Source of the DNA: Micropterus salmoides
Lineage: Eukaryota > Chordata > Actinopteri > Centrarchiformes > Centrarchidae
Direction: 5' to 3'
DNA length: 64,000 nt
NCBI RefSeq assembly: GCF_014851395.1
Contig: NW_024040374.1
Location: 22,049,695 to 22,113,694 of the forward strand
The notes below the pieces were generated by a model. The model did not search any database and was not told where the DNA came from. It saw only the letters and a list, made by a program, of their open reading frames with translations. Every line of letters starts with the position of its first letter. Position 1 is the stretch's first letter. Made by a program: the position numbers and the translations under genes. Positions 25,318 to 37,741 of the stretch are shown here, piece after piece.

Positions 25318-27003
25318 CTAATTGTTGTTTAACACTCCTGTAATCCATTCCCTGAAGCACGATACGCGCGTGTAGACATCGGGGGTCTTGGTCTCTCCGC
25401 ATTTCGGACCAGAGAAGGACACGACGCCTGCTACAGCACCATCACACACCAATGGACCACCTGAATCCCCCTGAAAAAGGAACGATACGAGACTCTTAAC
25501 AGAGACTTACCAGAAGGTGAACTGTGTTTAAAATATCCTGTGTGAATTCCTTCAATCTTAACAGTTTTAACAGTATGGTTATCTCATGTATAAAATACCT
25601 GTGATGCATCATTTGAAAATTGAAAAGATGATGTCTCTACGATTTCACAAAGACAACTCCTTCAAAGGTCAGTTTGGGTGTCTGATCAATGTCCAGCCAG
25701 TGTATTTTCTCACCGAGCAGAAGCCTTGAAGGTTACGGCCCCCAGTGCCACAAACCATTGACCTGGTGATGGGAACAGTTCTCCATTTCATACGGCATGT
25801 CCTCTGTGGCAGGGTGGTTACGTTGACTTCCTGAAGCCTGTTTGCTATGGTGTTGTTATCCCCTATATCCCCCCAGCCAGCTGTGATGCACTGGCTGGAT
25901 ATTCGCAGCCTGCCCTTTGCTAGAGGGATCAGCTGCACTGCATCAGTCAGCTGGGCACTGCGGTCGAGCTGAGACAGAGATTGATGTTAGAAAAGTATGA
26001 AAAATGTTGACATTTTGACATCATGTGGGATTCCTCTAATTAAAATCTGATACTGTGTAGTAAACAGTTTTAAACTGTCTTCACCTTTAGGAGCATGATA
26101 TCATTTGCATGTCCATCGTAGTTGGGATGTGGAATGGATCTGGCAACACTGAACACCTGCTTTGTAGGCTCATTACCGGACAGGGAATCAGCTCCAAGTA
26201 CAACTGTGTATGGTCTAGAAATCACAATTGAATGATGACTGGACTATACGTTTTTAGATCAATATCCTGTCTTCAAATCAGCGCTTTCCATTCATTTCAG
26301 TACAGTGAAACAATCCCCTTACAGAGATTTTAAACATGCAGTAACACCACAATGAACATTTAACTGTCTTCATTTTTTTGTCAAAGAGAGCACTGTGCTT
26401 GCAACTAAAATTCAGTTTGATAGCTAAATAAAACATATTTAATGTTTACTGTGAGGGATTACTTACGTCTTACAAACTAAGAAGTCCCTACAAGTTGATT
26501 TTCATACTGACTGACATGAAATCAAGTGGCTGCAATGTAATAGAAAAAAATGTAGCAAGGGATTATTGTATAGGCTAATGTAAGAAATGGTCAGCATGTT
26601 AAAATCAGCTTTAACATTACTTCAAACCCTGAGGTATCTGTTACAGATGTTGAAGTAGTTAGATTTTTGCTGCAAAACTTGATCTATTTTTTAATTCTTA
26701 CATTGATATCTCACAATGTGCTGCTGTGAGCACAAAGTCCTCTCTCAACAGGACTCCCCCACAGTTCAGGTCACCTCGCACTTGCAACGAGGCCATGTAG
26801 GGGCGCGAGTGTGGGGCAGCATCTCTGCCACCAACAATATGAGTACCATCAGCTGCTGGAACACAAAATCATCATTCATTATTTGCTTATGTTTATCCAG
26901 TTCTTTCAGGTTTGCGGTAAATGTAAATGTTAATGTCTTTACTTTGTATAGATAGCTTACCATTCAGGACAAAGAGCAGCAGTAGTATGAAGCTGATTGC
27001 CAT
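25318..27003 (-). CDS. trypsin-fold serine protease A, myeloblastin/neutrophil-elastase-like
   Basis: Five exons (27003-26961, about 26855-26702, 26214-26085, 25968-25714, 25470-25318) join in frame to 243 or 244 aa. It has a signal peptide (MAISFILLLLFVLNG), a short propeptide and a mature N-terminus IVGGRDAAPHSRPYMASLQ, close to the PRTN3/azurocidin signature. The triad is complete: His57 in LTAAHC, Asp102 in NDIMLLK and Ser195 in GDSGGP. By chymotrypsin alignment, pocket residue 189 is Gly (GFCSGDSGG) and residue 226 is Asp (TPDVYTRV). This is the neutrophil-elastase pattern and argues against trypsin specificity. C191 and C220 are kept. It is the most divergent and most proximal member of the array. 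It could also be called PRSS57-like or granzyme-like; I give no symbol. Confidence 0.9.
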
Positions 27004-27038
27004 GGTCTCTGGTTAAATCCACACCTTCTATTCTTGGT

Positions 27039-27046
27039 CTTATAAT
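27039..27046 (-). promoter_or_regulatory. TATA-like box of protease A
   Basis: ATTATAAG on the minus strand, about 36-43 bp upstream of the start codon. Its position suggests a very short 5' UTR. Confidence 0.5.
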
Positions 27047-27059
27047 TTTTGTAGAAGAG

Positions 27060-28085
27060 AACTTCTTGCTTATTTTGTGGTCTTTATTGCTCCAGTGTGT
27101 TTGCTAACATGCTGTTGGGTCTTTTCTGTGAAGCTGTTGGTGGCATTGCAAAAAGTGTGGTTTTCGATTTTCACAACAGGGTTTCATAATTGATGCAAAA
27201 ACCAGTTAAAGCTATAATGCCTTAGAGATACTGAGGCACACAACACTCTGAAGGTTCAACTTCCCACATGCGTCACCCAAAAATCGTGTGAACCAGAAGT
27301 TATACACTTGTGGGTCTCGTGGATAAATACTAGTTAAACTCCACCATGTCTGAAAAACAAATGTATCCAAGTTATTAACAAGTGGCAAAGAGAAGTAATG
27401 TGCAGTATGTGTGTGCAATGTGTTTGTGCTATTTCTTACAACGTTGTGGGATTTTGTCTCGATTTCAGTGCTTAGATCAAAATCTTGCAAAGAGTTGACA
27501 GCTGTTTCATTTTCCTCTTTTCAGCGGGTTACAGCACCCACGTTAAAAATAATTTTTTAAGAAAGAATGTGGTTTTGTTTCTCAGCTTTGGGATTTCTAA
27601 ATCTTGCAGTGGTTGTTGCCTCTCTAAGATAGATAGACAGATTGTGAAGTACATCGACTACAGAACACTTTGCAGGACAGAACAGCCTTTTAGTAAAAGT
27701 GTTGGGTTTGTGTTGAGCTCATCTGAACATTGGTAAAAGAACAATTGAATTTTTTAAAATTTAACTTAAATACCATTTAATATCCCACAGGGAACAAATA
27801 AAATACAGTATTTTATATAAGGATTTCCGTTTACACAGAAAGAGCTACTTAGACATAGACATACAAATATCTCCACAACACAATAAAAGCATGTTAAAGC
27901 CAAACGTCTAGGATTGCTAGATCTCTTTGATGCAGGAAAGAAATCTTGATATATTCACTGTTAAACCATTTTGGGCCTCTTTCTCTCATTGTTTGTAATA
28001 CGCATTAAACCGCAGTGAAATGCTTGTCATCTTTTATGTTTCATGCATATAGGAATATAGTAACACATTCTAGATAGTTAACTAT
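27060..28085. other. intergenic, no gene recognised
   Basis: Short frames only, with no domain signature and no splice-linked exon. Confidence 0.5.
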
Positions 28086-28089
28086 CCTT

Positions 28090-28960
28090 TGCATAGTGGT
28101 GTCTTTGTCAGCTTTGACTTTTAATTTCTGTATTTTGTCCTTTCACCATGTCTTCAACCTGAGCCTGAGTCTCCAAAGGGTCCCTGTGCTGTGGAAGACG
28201 TCTTGTCTCATGCCTGTACCAAAGACGCCACGTCACAGTGACTCCAAGGACTACAGACCCGTGGCACTGACCTCCCACATTATTAAGACCCTGGAGAAAC
28301 TGGTTCTGGAACAGCTGTGGCCCATGGTGACACCTCTCCTGGACCCATTCCAGTTCGTCTACCTGCCCCGACTGGAAGTTGAGGATGCCATCATCTTCCT
28401 TCTCTACTGCATCTACGCCCACCTGGACAAGCCGGCGAACACTGTGAGGGTCATGTTTTTTGACCAGTGTTTTTAACACCATCTGACCAGCCCTGCTGGG
28501 TGAGAAGCAGACAACGAAGCAGGTTTACTAGATTGTCAACTGGCAGACCACAGTAGCCTGCAACACTGTGTGCCAGACAGTGTGGTCAGCAACACTGGAG
28601 CCCCAAAGGGGACTGTCCTCTCTCCCTTCCTCTTTACTATCTACACCACAGACTTCAACTACCACACAGAGTCCTGCCATCTTCAGAAGTTTTCTGATGA
28701 CTCTGCTGTGGATGGATGTACCAACAAGGGTCATGAGGCTGAGTACAGAGCTGTGGTGGGTGACTTTGTCACATGGTGTGAGCAGAACCATCTACCGTTT
28801 GCTGTTGCAAGCTGGGACAGCAGGTTGAGGGTAGCGGACGCTAACAGACTCAACAAACTGATCCGCAAGGCCAGTGATGTTGTGGGGGGTGGAGCTGGAC
28901 TCTCTGTCAGTGGTGTCCAGGGGTATTTCCAGGCTCTTGAAAAATTGGGAGCTTAGCCCG
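28090..28960 (+). mobile_element. Rex1-type LINE, internally deleted reverse transcriptase
   Basis: The plus-strand frames read VPVLWKTSCLMPVPKTPRHS, DYRPVALTSHIIKTLEKLVL and VMFFDQCF (decayed from the catalytic AFNT box). They continue in another frame with STGAPKGTVLSPFLFTIYTT and LQKFSDDSA. This order matches the RT of fish Rex1 elements. After WCEQNHLPF the sequence jumps to DANRLNKLIRKAS, which implies an internal deletion. Stops and a frameshift at about 28475-28570 make it inactive. Confidence 0.85.
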
Positions 28961-29105
28961 GCCCAGAAATCTTTCATGTTTTCACCTGTTTGAAGCCCAA
29001 ACCAATTTGGGCTTTAAACACTTAATTTCCTGCATTCTGGTGATTTTTTCTGTTTATCTGTTTTTCAATTTATTGAGGAAATGTCTTTATTTATATATTA
29101 AAAGA

Positions 29106-29107
<2 letters not shown>

Positions 29108-29138
<31 letters not shown>
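29108..29138. repeat. (TA)n microsatellite
   Basis: About 30 bp of TA dinucleotides, downstream of the Rex1-type fragment. Confidence 0.9.
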
Positions 29139-29139
<1 letters not shown>

Positions 29140-29141
<2 letters not shown>

Positions 29142-30165
29142 TAATATAATGCAGTAAGGCTCTCAGGCATTCTGTATCGCTGTCAGATATGTTCCTCCTG
29201 TAGATCAACTTTTCTCATTTAATTTAATCCCTCCTGAGTCTACATACATGCAGGCATGCCTGAAGTCTTTTTAAATGTGCATGTGGCTCCTTTTCACCTC
29301 AATGATAAATTAGCTTTATTAATTGTAATTCACTTAGAAACTCCTGGATTTTTATAGCTTCTGTGTTTCAGCCGGTTTTCTGCTCATTCTCAAAACTTTC
29401 TGCACATTCAGAATCTCTACCACATACCTGTGTTCTCTGACATTTGCAGAATAATATTTTGAGACAAAACTTCTAATATTAAGACAAATAAAATCATTAT
29501 CTGATGAGAATTAAGTCAAAATATTTTAACTAAATCCAGCTGCCCTCTGCTGTGCATTACCCTACATTATTGCTCTGTTGATATGGTAGTAAGTTTCCCC
29601 CTTTAGACAGTCTGACAGACACAGAGCTCCTCTGGGACTGTACTGGATGAGACTGCTCTTCATCAGAGGTAAAAACCGAAACTGAAAACACTTGTGATCG
29701 GGCATATCAACACAAATCCATTCATATGTTAATAGTTATGGTAACAGCACATCTGATAAAGTGCAGTCCTGGAGCAGAGAGACAGTCAAACATTGCAAAG
29801 TGTCTCAGAGCGAGTAGGACAGAGAAAGCAGAAGTCTGTGTCGCGGTCAGGTGTATCATGTTATTCTCTCGCTACTTTGCGACAGGCTGAGTAACGGTGG
29901 GGGGGGGTCATATTACGCGATTTCAAAGAAAATGTAGCAATATTATTATCCTGGAACGCCACTTGAAGTCGGATTTCCTATTCATACTGTATGTACCCCG
30001 ACTTCACGAGTAACAGCTGAATGACGTCACAAAACAATGGCAGCTTCCATGGAAGCATACACTGTAGCCTAAATGGTAAACCATAAACTAAAAGGCAACA
30101 AAAAGTATATTTGCATGTATTTAAATTAAAATAATACATATACGATCGAACATTATTTGCCAAAA
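29140..30165. other. intergenic, no gene recognised
   Basis: No frame with a recognisable domain. A G-run lies at about 29898-29907. Confidence 0.5.
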
Positions 30166-30174
30166 TGCACCACA

Positions 30175-30520
30175 GAACGCCACAGGAAGTCATTCCTGCC
30201 TGTGGCCATCAAATTCTATAACTCCTCCCACTGTCTGACACAAGGACACTTAGTTATTAAACTGGACATTATTATCTGTTTTGTGCAATAATATCTGTTT
30301 AAACACTTAATGTGCAATATTCTCTACCATAACAATTCTTTATTATGTAAATAATGTACTATCCAGAATCCTTATATTTTCTTTGTATTTATATTTACAT
30401 ACTTCTCAATATACCAACTTTCTATTTTATTTATATTTCTTTGCCTTGAGGTGCAATGTGTGCAACTGTGACACAGAATTTTCCCTCGGGGATCAATAAA
30501 GTATTTCTGATTCTGAACAC
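30175..30520 (+). mobile_element. Rex1-type LINE 3' end
   Basis: The first bases encode the end of a Rex1-like RT (FLPVAIKFYNSSHCLTQGHL in one frame). The usual 3' UTR follows, finishing in 'ttccctcggggatcaataaa' and a short ATTCTG-like tail. It is a severely 5'-truncated copy, possibly the missing end of the fragment at 28.1-29.0 kb split by intervening sequence. Confidence 0.75.
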
Positions 30521-31520
30521 AGACGTAATGCCATGAGTGTGGGTCTATGTGACACAAGCCCACTCAAACATGCCTTTGAACTGTGTGACCCCCCAGACAC
30601 CACAGTTTCCAATCTTGGGTTTGAGCGTTGATGTCCACACAGACACCAGACATCCACATGTCTTCAAGTGAAGTCTCTTTGAAATTAATATCATGGACTG
30701 TGCAGACTGTAGGCCACTCACGTAGGCTACACAGTGGTTAAAGTTGCTTGACCCGGACCGTTTGCTCCTTTTTTTGCTGAAGGGCCCTCTGGACCAAATA
30801 AATAAATTATGTTGATTTTCATAAATAATAAAACCATTTACAACTTTTCTTTAGCCTGAATGAACACATTGCAAGATGTTCTTTATTACAGTGCAGGAGG
30901 TTTATAGACAGGACTGTTTCATTCTTAACTGATTCTAATTAATTATTGAATAAGCATACAGTGCACCAATTCAGATGAAAATGTTTATTTCTTTTATACT
31001 TTGTTTTAAAGTATTCAGACCCACACTATGGACACAGCTTATTCCTGATTTTATTGTGTTACACCCATAGCTGCTTCACATTGTATACACATATTGGTAT
31101 TTCATTAGCGAATGTTCCATTTTGACGCCTTGAGGAGGCCAAAGCGTGATTTATACTTCTGCGTATTTTTGAGCGTCACAACCCATGTAAAATGACTCGT
31201 TACATTATCAGAATGTGATACATTCGATTGCTAAAGTTTGAAAAGTCTACAAGAGTTGCACGATTTTAACCCTATTCAAGTTAGTGGAGGGCTAATTGTA
31301 AGTTAGTTCTCTTGGCCAACAAAAGTCAACACAGTGGATAACGCTACTGCCGACTATCGTTTTGGCAGTGTAATTGTAGAACAACGCAGACACTACTGCA
31401 CAGCCTACTCTAAAACATTTGTTTGATATGTTGTGGAATAAAGAGCTTTGCATGTTTTTTAAAGTGATGTAAACACCATTTGTGTCTTTGAAAAAAGGAA
31501 AGAGGAAACAATGACTGAAA
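30521..31520. other. intergenic, dispersed-repeat-like, no gene
   Basis: No domain-bearing frame. The right end adjoins the protease B poly(A) signal (minus-strand AATAAA at 31525-31530). Confidence 0.5.
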
Positions 31521-31629
31521 GGTTTTTATTTTGCCTTTGACTTGAAGAGCTGAACACTGACAGATCAACTCAAACTCCCCCTCTCGATCAAAGTATGCTG
31601 AAGCAAATCTCTATGTAAAATTGTTACAT

Positions 31630-32987
31630 TTAACAGTTCTTTTCCTTGAGAATCTTGTTGATCCAGGGCAGGTATTTTGATATGTCTGTGTAGACGTTGG
31701 GTACGTCTGGATATTTGCAGTTGGAATTTTTATTGAAAGACACGATACCAACTGCTGTCCCGTTGCACACCAGGGGACCACCAGAATCGCCCTGTGAAGA
31801 GGAAATATCTTAATATTTTTGTTCAAGATGATGTAAAATGTGCAAACGTTGTAAATACTAGAAACCAGTTGAGACTTTCTATTAAAGGAGAACATACCTG
31901 ACAGAATCCTTTCTTTGTGCCATATCCACCTGCACACATAACGTTGGCAGGAAGATTCTGCCATTTCATCTTACAGACTTCCAGATTGATGACAGACACA
32001 TCCACCACTCTCAGGTCATCGACAATTGCACCACCAGTTTCAGTCATACCCCATCCAGCCACACGGCACTTTTCTCCATCTTTTACGCTAATTTCAGTTC
32101 TGGGAAGTTGGATAAGCTGTACTCTTCTGTTCACTTGAACTGCACTAGACAGCTGGAGATACACAAAATCAGAAAGCATCAATTAAAAACTGTCTGTACT
32201 CTTCATCAAACTTCAGTTAAACAATTGTTACAAGTTGAAGCTGATGAGTCAAGAAAATGAAGGTTACTGTTAGCATTATTACAGTATATGTATTGGTGGC
32301 TGCCCTGAATCGTTGGATAGTGAATGTAGACGTTTTACTCCCACTTTTTACATTTACCCTCAACAGAAGAGTTTTTAAAAAAATCATAGCTTAATACAAA
32401 TAATTTTAATGTAAGATATCATCTGGGACTGCTGAGTTAAATATATATAGGCTACTTACTTTGAGGAGCATGATGTCATTCCCTTTTGCAACATTCACAT
32501 AAGATTCGTGTTTGCACTTCTTTTCAATAGTTCTCACTGTTTTTTCAGCCTTAATGAGATTGTGGGAGCCAAGAACAACACGTGAGAGATGCCTGAAAAA
32601 GTTATTTTTGAAGTTGTAAGTGGATTTCCTCAAGTTATACCAACAACAAAACAAGGCAACAACTATTACTACTATTTACATTAAAAAGTAACTCACCTAT
32701 TGTCACAGTGTGCAGCAGAGACTACAAAGTCTTCACTGATGAGGAATCCCCCACATACATGACTATGATCAATGTTCTGCAGAGAGGCCATATACAACAT
32801 CGAGTTCTCTGGGGCTTTTTCCCCATGTATGATTTTACCCCCAAGTGCTGCAAAGATACGTAAAAATCTATATTCAGTTAATGTCCAATTACATAGATGG
32901 AAGATAATAAAAAGATTCGGTAAACTTACCGTTTTGTCCAAGACATGTCAGAACATGAAAGAGCAGAAGTTTGTCCAGACCATGCAT
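31630..32987 (-). CDS. granzyme-like serine protease B
   Basis: Five exons (32987-32930, 32847-32697, 32592-32460, 32152-31898, 31791-31630) join in frame to 252 aa with canonical borders and intron phases 1, 2, 0, 0, the usual granzyme/chymase layout. A signal peptide (MHGLDKLLLFHVLTCLGQN) is followed by mature IIHGEKAPENSMLYMASLQ. The triad is His57 in VSAAHC, Asp102 in NDIMLLK and Ser195 in GDSGGP. Pocket residue 189 is Gly (KGFCQGDSGG) and residue 226 is Asn (VPNVYTDI). C191/C220 are retained, unlike classical granzymes and chymases. A TATA box lies 50-57 bp upstream of the start codon. It is the first gene of the repeated B-C unit. A secreted or granule leukocyte protease is inferred from family resemblance. 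Confidence 0.92.
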
Positions 32988-33036
32988 GATGCCAGCAACT
33001 TAACTGACTTTTCTTCTTGAGGGTGTCAAGTGGACC

Positions 33037-33044
33037 CTTTTATA
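33037..33044 (-). promoter_or_regulatory. TATA box of protease B
   Basis: TATAAAAG on the minus strand, 50-57 bp upstream of the start codon. The same box and context are present upstream of D and F. Confidence 0.75.
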
Positions 33045-33416
33045 CAGCAGTTTGCTTTCTTTGAAAGTGTGATTATCGTCTATTTTATCTTGAATTCTAA
33101 CCACATCCCTTTTTGCATTGCATGTTTGCAAGTTTGCATCTTGTCTGTTATCTTTGCTTCATCTTGTCTGTTTATGTGATCTGGTGCAGCCTGTACATGA
33201 TGAATCTACATGATTATCTTTGGGGTTAATTTGACCACATTCGATGTTTAACATCTCTAAAGAACACATTAACATAATTTTTTGCTTCATATTTACAGTT
33301 TTTGTCAGTCTTTTTGGTACATGTCTCAGATCAGAATTGAAATTCTCAAAACTACTTGTTCAACCTTCACATCATCTATGTCTATGAAGATTCTCAGTCA
33401 TCCAGGTCATAGTTAT

Positions 33417-33794
33417 CCAACGAAGGTTAAAATGAAGGGCAACTGGACTTGGTTGAAGCTACTGGAAGACATTTCGTCCCTTATCCAAAGGACTTCTTCA
33501 GTTCTGACTGACTGGCAGGGAAACTCAGCTATTTAACCTCAGTGGGGTCGTTATCTCGGGTCATCGATACCGCTGGTTCGTTAGTGTTCCTTGTTGCTGT
33601 GACGACAGTCGTTACAGTCGTTGAGACTACCTGTGGCCAAGACTGAACGACCATCGTTGGTATCTTCACCTGAGGCCAATAGGTTATGTTTGTTGAGTTT
33701 CCTGGGAAGTGATGAAAGGACAGCATTGTAAGTGGGGGATAAGTGGTGGCGTAGACAACCCTGGTGTAGATGGCTTCCTTGACACCTCTTTCAA
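33417..33794 (-). repeat. left inverted terminal repeat of the Penelope-like element
   Basis: The reverse complement matches 35058-35462. It includes 3' coding sequence of the GIY-YIG frame as well as noncoding sequence, with one internal gap of about 30 bp relative to the right arm. A further 38 bp (33379-33416) extend outside it. Confidence 0.9.
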
Positions 33795-35057
33795 ACTCAG
33801 GCCGATTATCAGCAGCATTAACTCGGTCACCTACAACATTGCCAAACACATTTCCACCATCTTAGCTCCATTGGTGGGAAACACGCCTCACCACATCCAA
33901 AACTCTATTGACTTTGTAAACAAAGTTCGAGGACTAAAACTGGATCCAGATGAAACCATGGTATCCTATGACGTGACTTCTTTGTTCACCTGCATCCCCA
34001 CCATAGAGGCAGTAGAAACTGTTAGGAAATGGCTAACACAAGACAACACCCTGGACAACAGAACTAGCCTCAGCCCTGACCAAATCTGCAAATTACTCGA
34101 CCTCTGTCTAAACACCACCTACTTCCAGTACAACGGTGGATTCTACAGACAGAAGCATGGCTGTGCCATGGGCTCACCGGTATCCCCGATTGTGGCCAAC
34201 ATCTACATGGAAGAAGTGGAGAATAAAGCCCTCAACTCCTTCAGAGGAATAGCACCGAGCCACTGGTACAGATATGTGGACGACACCTGGGTCAAAATCA
34301 AAAGCCAGGAAGTGCAAGCCTTCACAGAACACATCAACTCTGTGGACAGTAACATCAGGTTCACACGAGAAGATGTTCACAACAACAGTTTGGCCTTCCT
34401 GGACTGCGCTGTACACATTGAAGAGGACAGGAGCCTGCAGATTGGTGTTTACAGAAAACCCACACACAGACCAATACCTGCTCTTCGATTCACACCACCC
34501 ACTGGAGCACAAGCTAGGGGTCATGAGAACACTGCACCACAGAGCGGAAAACATACCAACAAGCGCCCAAGCCAGAGAGAAGGAACAGAACCACCTGAAG
34601 GGGGCACTTACAGCCTGTGGATACCCTAAATGGGCTTTTGTGAAAACAGCCACAAGATCCAAGAAGAACAAAACTACAGGGGAGGAGGAAAAGAAGGTCA
34701 AACGCAACAACATTGTGATTCCATACGTGTCTGGAGTATCAGAGAAACTCATTTTTAACAAACATAACATCCCTGTGTTTTTTAAACCCAAGAACACACT
34801 AAGACAGATGCTGGTCCACCCCAAAGACCGCACACCCAAACACAAGAAAAGCAATCTAGTGTATGCGGTCCAATGCAGTGAGGAATGCACAGACCTGTAT
34901 ATTGGGGAGACTAAACAACCACTACACAAACGCATGGCTCAACACAGAAGGGCCAACTCCTCAGGTCAAGACTCTGCAGTCTACTTACATCTGAAGGACA
35001 GAGGACACTCGTTTGAGGACCACCAGGTGCACATTTTAGACAGAGAAGATGGATGGT

Positions 35058-35462
35058 TTGAAAGAGGTGTCAAGGAAGCCATCTACACCAGGGTTGAGAA
35101 GCCGTCATTGAACAGGGGAGGGGGTCTACGCCACCACTTATCCCCCACTTACAATGCTGTCCTTTCATCACTTCCCAGGAAACTCAACAAACGTAACCTA
35201 TTGGCCTCAGGTGAAGATACCAACGATGGTCGTTCAGTCTTGGCCACAGGTAGTCTTAACGACTGTAACGACGTCGTCACAGCAACAAGGAACACTAACG
35301 AACCAGCGGTATCGATGACCCGAGATAACGACCCCACTGAGGTTAAATAGCTGAGTTTCCCTGCCAGTCAGTCAGAACTGAAGAAGTCCTTTGGATAAGG
35401 GACGAAATGTCTTCCAGTAGCTTCAACCAAGTCCAGTTGCCCTTCATTTTAACCTTCGTTGG
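35058..35462 (+). repeat. right inverted terminal repeat of the Penelope-like element
   Basis: About 405 bp, running from FERGVKEAIYTRV of the nuclease frame to the 3' end. It is the partner of the left arm in opposite orientation. Confidence 0.9.
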
Positions 35463-37741
35463 TTCACATCATCTAGTCACTTGTGCACATCTTAAAAGCA
35501 ATTTCTCAACCCCAGCTAGCTACGCAACATTTTTTATTTTCTTTAAGAAGAACCTCAATTAACTGGAAGATAGAGCTGGCAAATGAAAGTTAACAAAGTT
35601 ACTTAGGCAGTGACCTGCATAAGTGATACTAAATGAAGAGCTGTTTGCGAGCCGTGCAACCGTCGAGTGAAGACAGATGTGTAGCTGTGTCCATGATAGG
35701 ATAAGGTGAGATTTCATTAGTATTTCACATTTGGTATTTAGGACATTTTCAGAATTTGTTTTTTTACCCACAATAGTGGCCTGCCTCAAGTAAATGTCAG
35801 TCACTTCCGCCACTTTGGTCCAGACTGAAATATTTCAACAACTATGGACTGCCATGAAATTTTGTTCAGACATCTGTGGCCCCAAAAGAATGAATCCTGA
35901 TGACTTTGGTGATCCCCGATTTTTCCTCTGGCACCACTATGATGTTGAATTTTCTGTTCTGGTTTTGAGTGTCTTCACTGATATGCGATGGATTGCCATG
36001 AAATTTACTACCCACATTCATGTCTTACTAAGGATGAAAATAACTTTGGTGATGCCTTAAATCTTTTCATCTGATGAAAATTTGACTTTGTCCAATACTT
36101 TTCTGACCACACACAAGCTAAACTAATGACATTCCCATCATGCTCAGCTGTACTATACAATAAACATCACATCTGTTAACCATCAGCATGTTAGCATTGT
36201 CATTTTGGGTGTTTTAGCAAGCTGGCATTTAGCTCAAAGCACCACTGTGCCTAATAGAGATAACTGTTACTGTGATCACTATTAATACCTCTATAAAGTG
36301 TGTATTGTTTTGAATAAATAACTGACAGATGAAATTTTCTGTAGGCTGCACTGCTACATTACATCCAGGTTTAATTGTTGCAGTGTTTTATTTAACAATA
36401 CTGATGTGTTTCAGATACTGTTTATGTCTATTGTTTCCATCCTCAGAGTCAGCAGCATATGTTTTTATCTCTTCATCTCCACAGGCTGATGGTGGCTAGT
36501 TGATGCTCTGTTTGCCTGCAGCCCCATCAGCTAATGCTTGCAGATCTTGTGGTGCATCAGAGTGAAACATATCCATGACCATTATGAAACTGACAGGTTC
36601 CTGTTGCAAGGCTCCTTTCACCCTTCAACATTATATTTTAATTTTGCATGTTTCATACTTTTAAACTCACTTTTTGGGAGCTGAAGTGAGCTGTACTTTC
36701 TTGCCCAGTTCGAGCATGCAGAGACACACAAAATCAAAAAGTGAAAGTTCAAAACTGGCACCTACAGAGACTGAGAGTGGCCATTTTGTCTGTCTCTCAG
36801 ATTTCTGACACTGTTTTGGACAAGCTGCTCTCCCTGCATGTGGATACTCAGCCACGTCAAGTGAACTTTAGTTTGTTGGGTTTTATAAGTGACAGACGAA
36901 AAGTAATGCAAAACCAGTCTTTGGTGTGGATCTGAACAGCCCACTGAAGCATTTGTTTGTATTATGTGACAAACTAGATGAACCACCGAAACCACAGTTT
37001 TTCAGAGTCAGGTTTTATCTACAATGTTCTCACAGCACAGTTATGAAACTGATGCTCTAGTTAAATTCCTTTCATTGTAAGTTCACAGCCGGTAGTTTAG
37101 CATTGTTAGCATCAAGTGTCATGAAATGCTTATGGGCTGGCTTTATGCAATCATAAACATCTGTACATAAACCAATATACCTACAGCACAAACCAAAAGA
37201 GGACTCTATGAAGAAAGAAAGATATGTTTATTTCATATTTGTGATTAGTCCCTCGTGTCTTTCACCTGTGCACTCCCTCCCTGCTTGTTGGCCCTGGTAA
37301 GTCCTTAGTATCTGTGTCCTGTTTCTGTGAATTGGATTATTTCTGCTCTGTTGGATTTACCTTTGTTTGGACTCTTGCCTGCTGTGCTCCATATAAGCGT
37401 GTTCCAGTTATTTTTGATTAAATCACAAATAACTGCATCCTGTTGTCTGTGTCTGCATTTGGGTCCACACCTCCGTTCTGCATCTGCACTCAGCCAATCC
37501 TGACACATATACATATTATACATTACTTATACTTAACCACAGAAAAATGAAGTATTAGACATTTCAAAAAGATTTATTTTGCATTTCAGAAAAAAACACT
37601 GACAGAGCAACTTAAACACAATACCTCCTTAATATAATGACATTTTAACACAGAGTCATTTCCAAAGAAATGAGAAACAAAGATGCCAATTGTTAAGAAA
37701 GGCCATTCTGTAAAAGTGAGGTTAAGCAGACCTGATGCTTT

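Larger units (their letters stand above)
33379..35462 (+). mobile_element. Penelope-like retroelement with GIY-YIG endonuclease
   Basis: The 2.08-kb insertion is flanked by a 13-bp direct duplication TTCACATCATCTA (33366-33378 and 35463-35475). The plus strand encodes a Penelope-type RT (33709-34629 frame), with YDVTSLFTCIP, KHGCAMGSPVSPIVANIYME and catalytic YRYVDDTW. A GIY-YIG nuclease follows in another frame (34274-35350), with LVYAVQCSEECTDLYIGETK. The two parts are split by one frameshift in a CACACA run near 34460. The RT lacks its N-terminal part, so the copy is dead. Long inverted repeats bound it. Confidence 0.92.

Noticed and set aside
28528..28828. Alternative frames over the Rex1-type RT
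   Set aside because: Only the frame with GAPKGTVLSPF and FSDDSA has RT motifs; the others are shadows.
34174..34935. 253-codon minus-strand frame
   Set aside because: It is antisense to the Penelope RT and endonuclease frames, which carry clear motifs.
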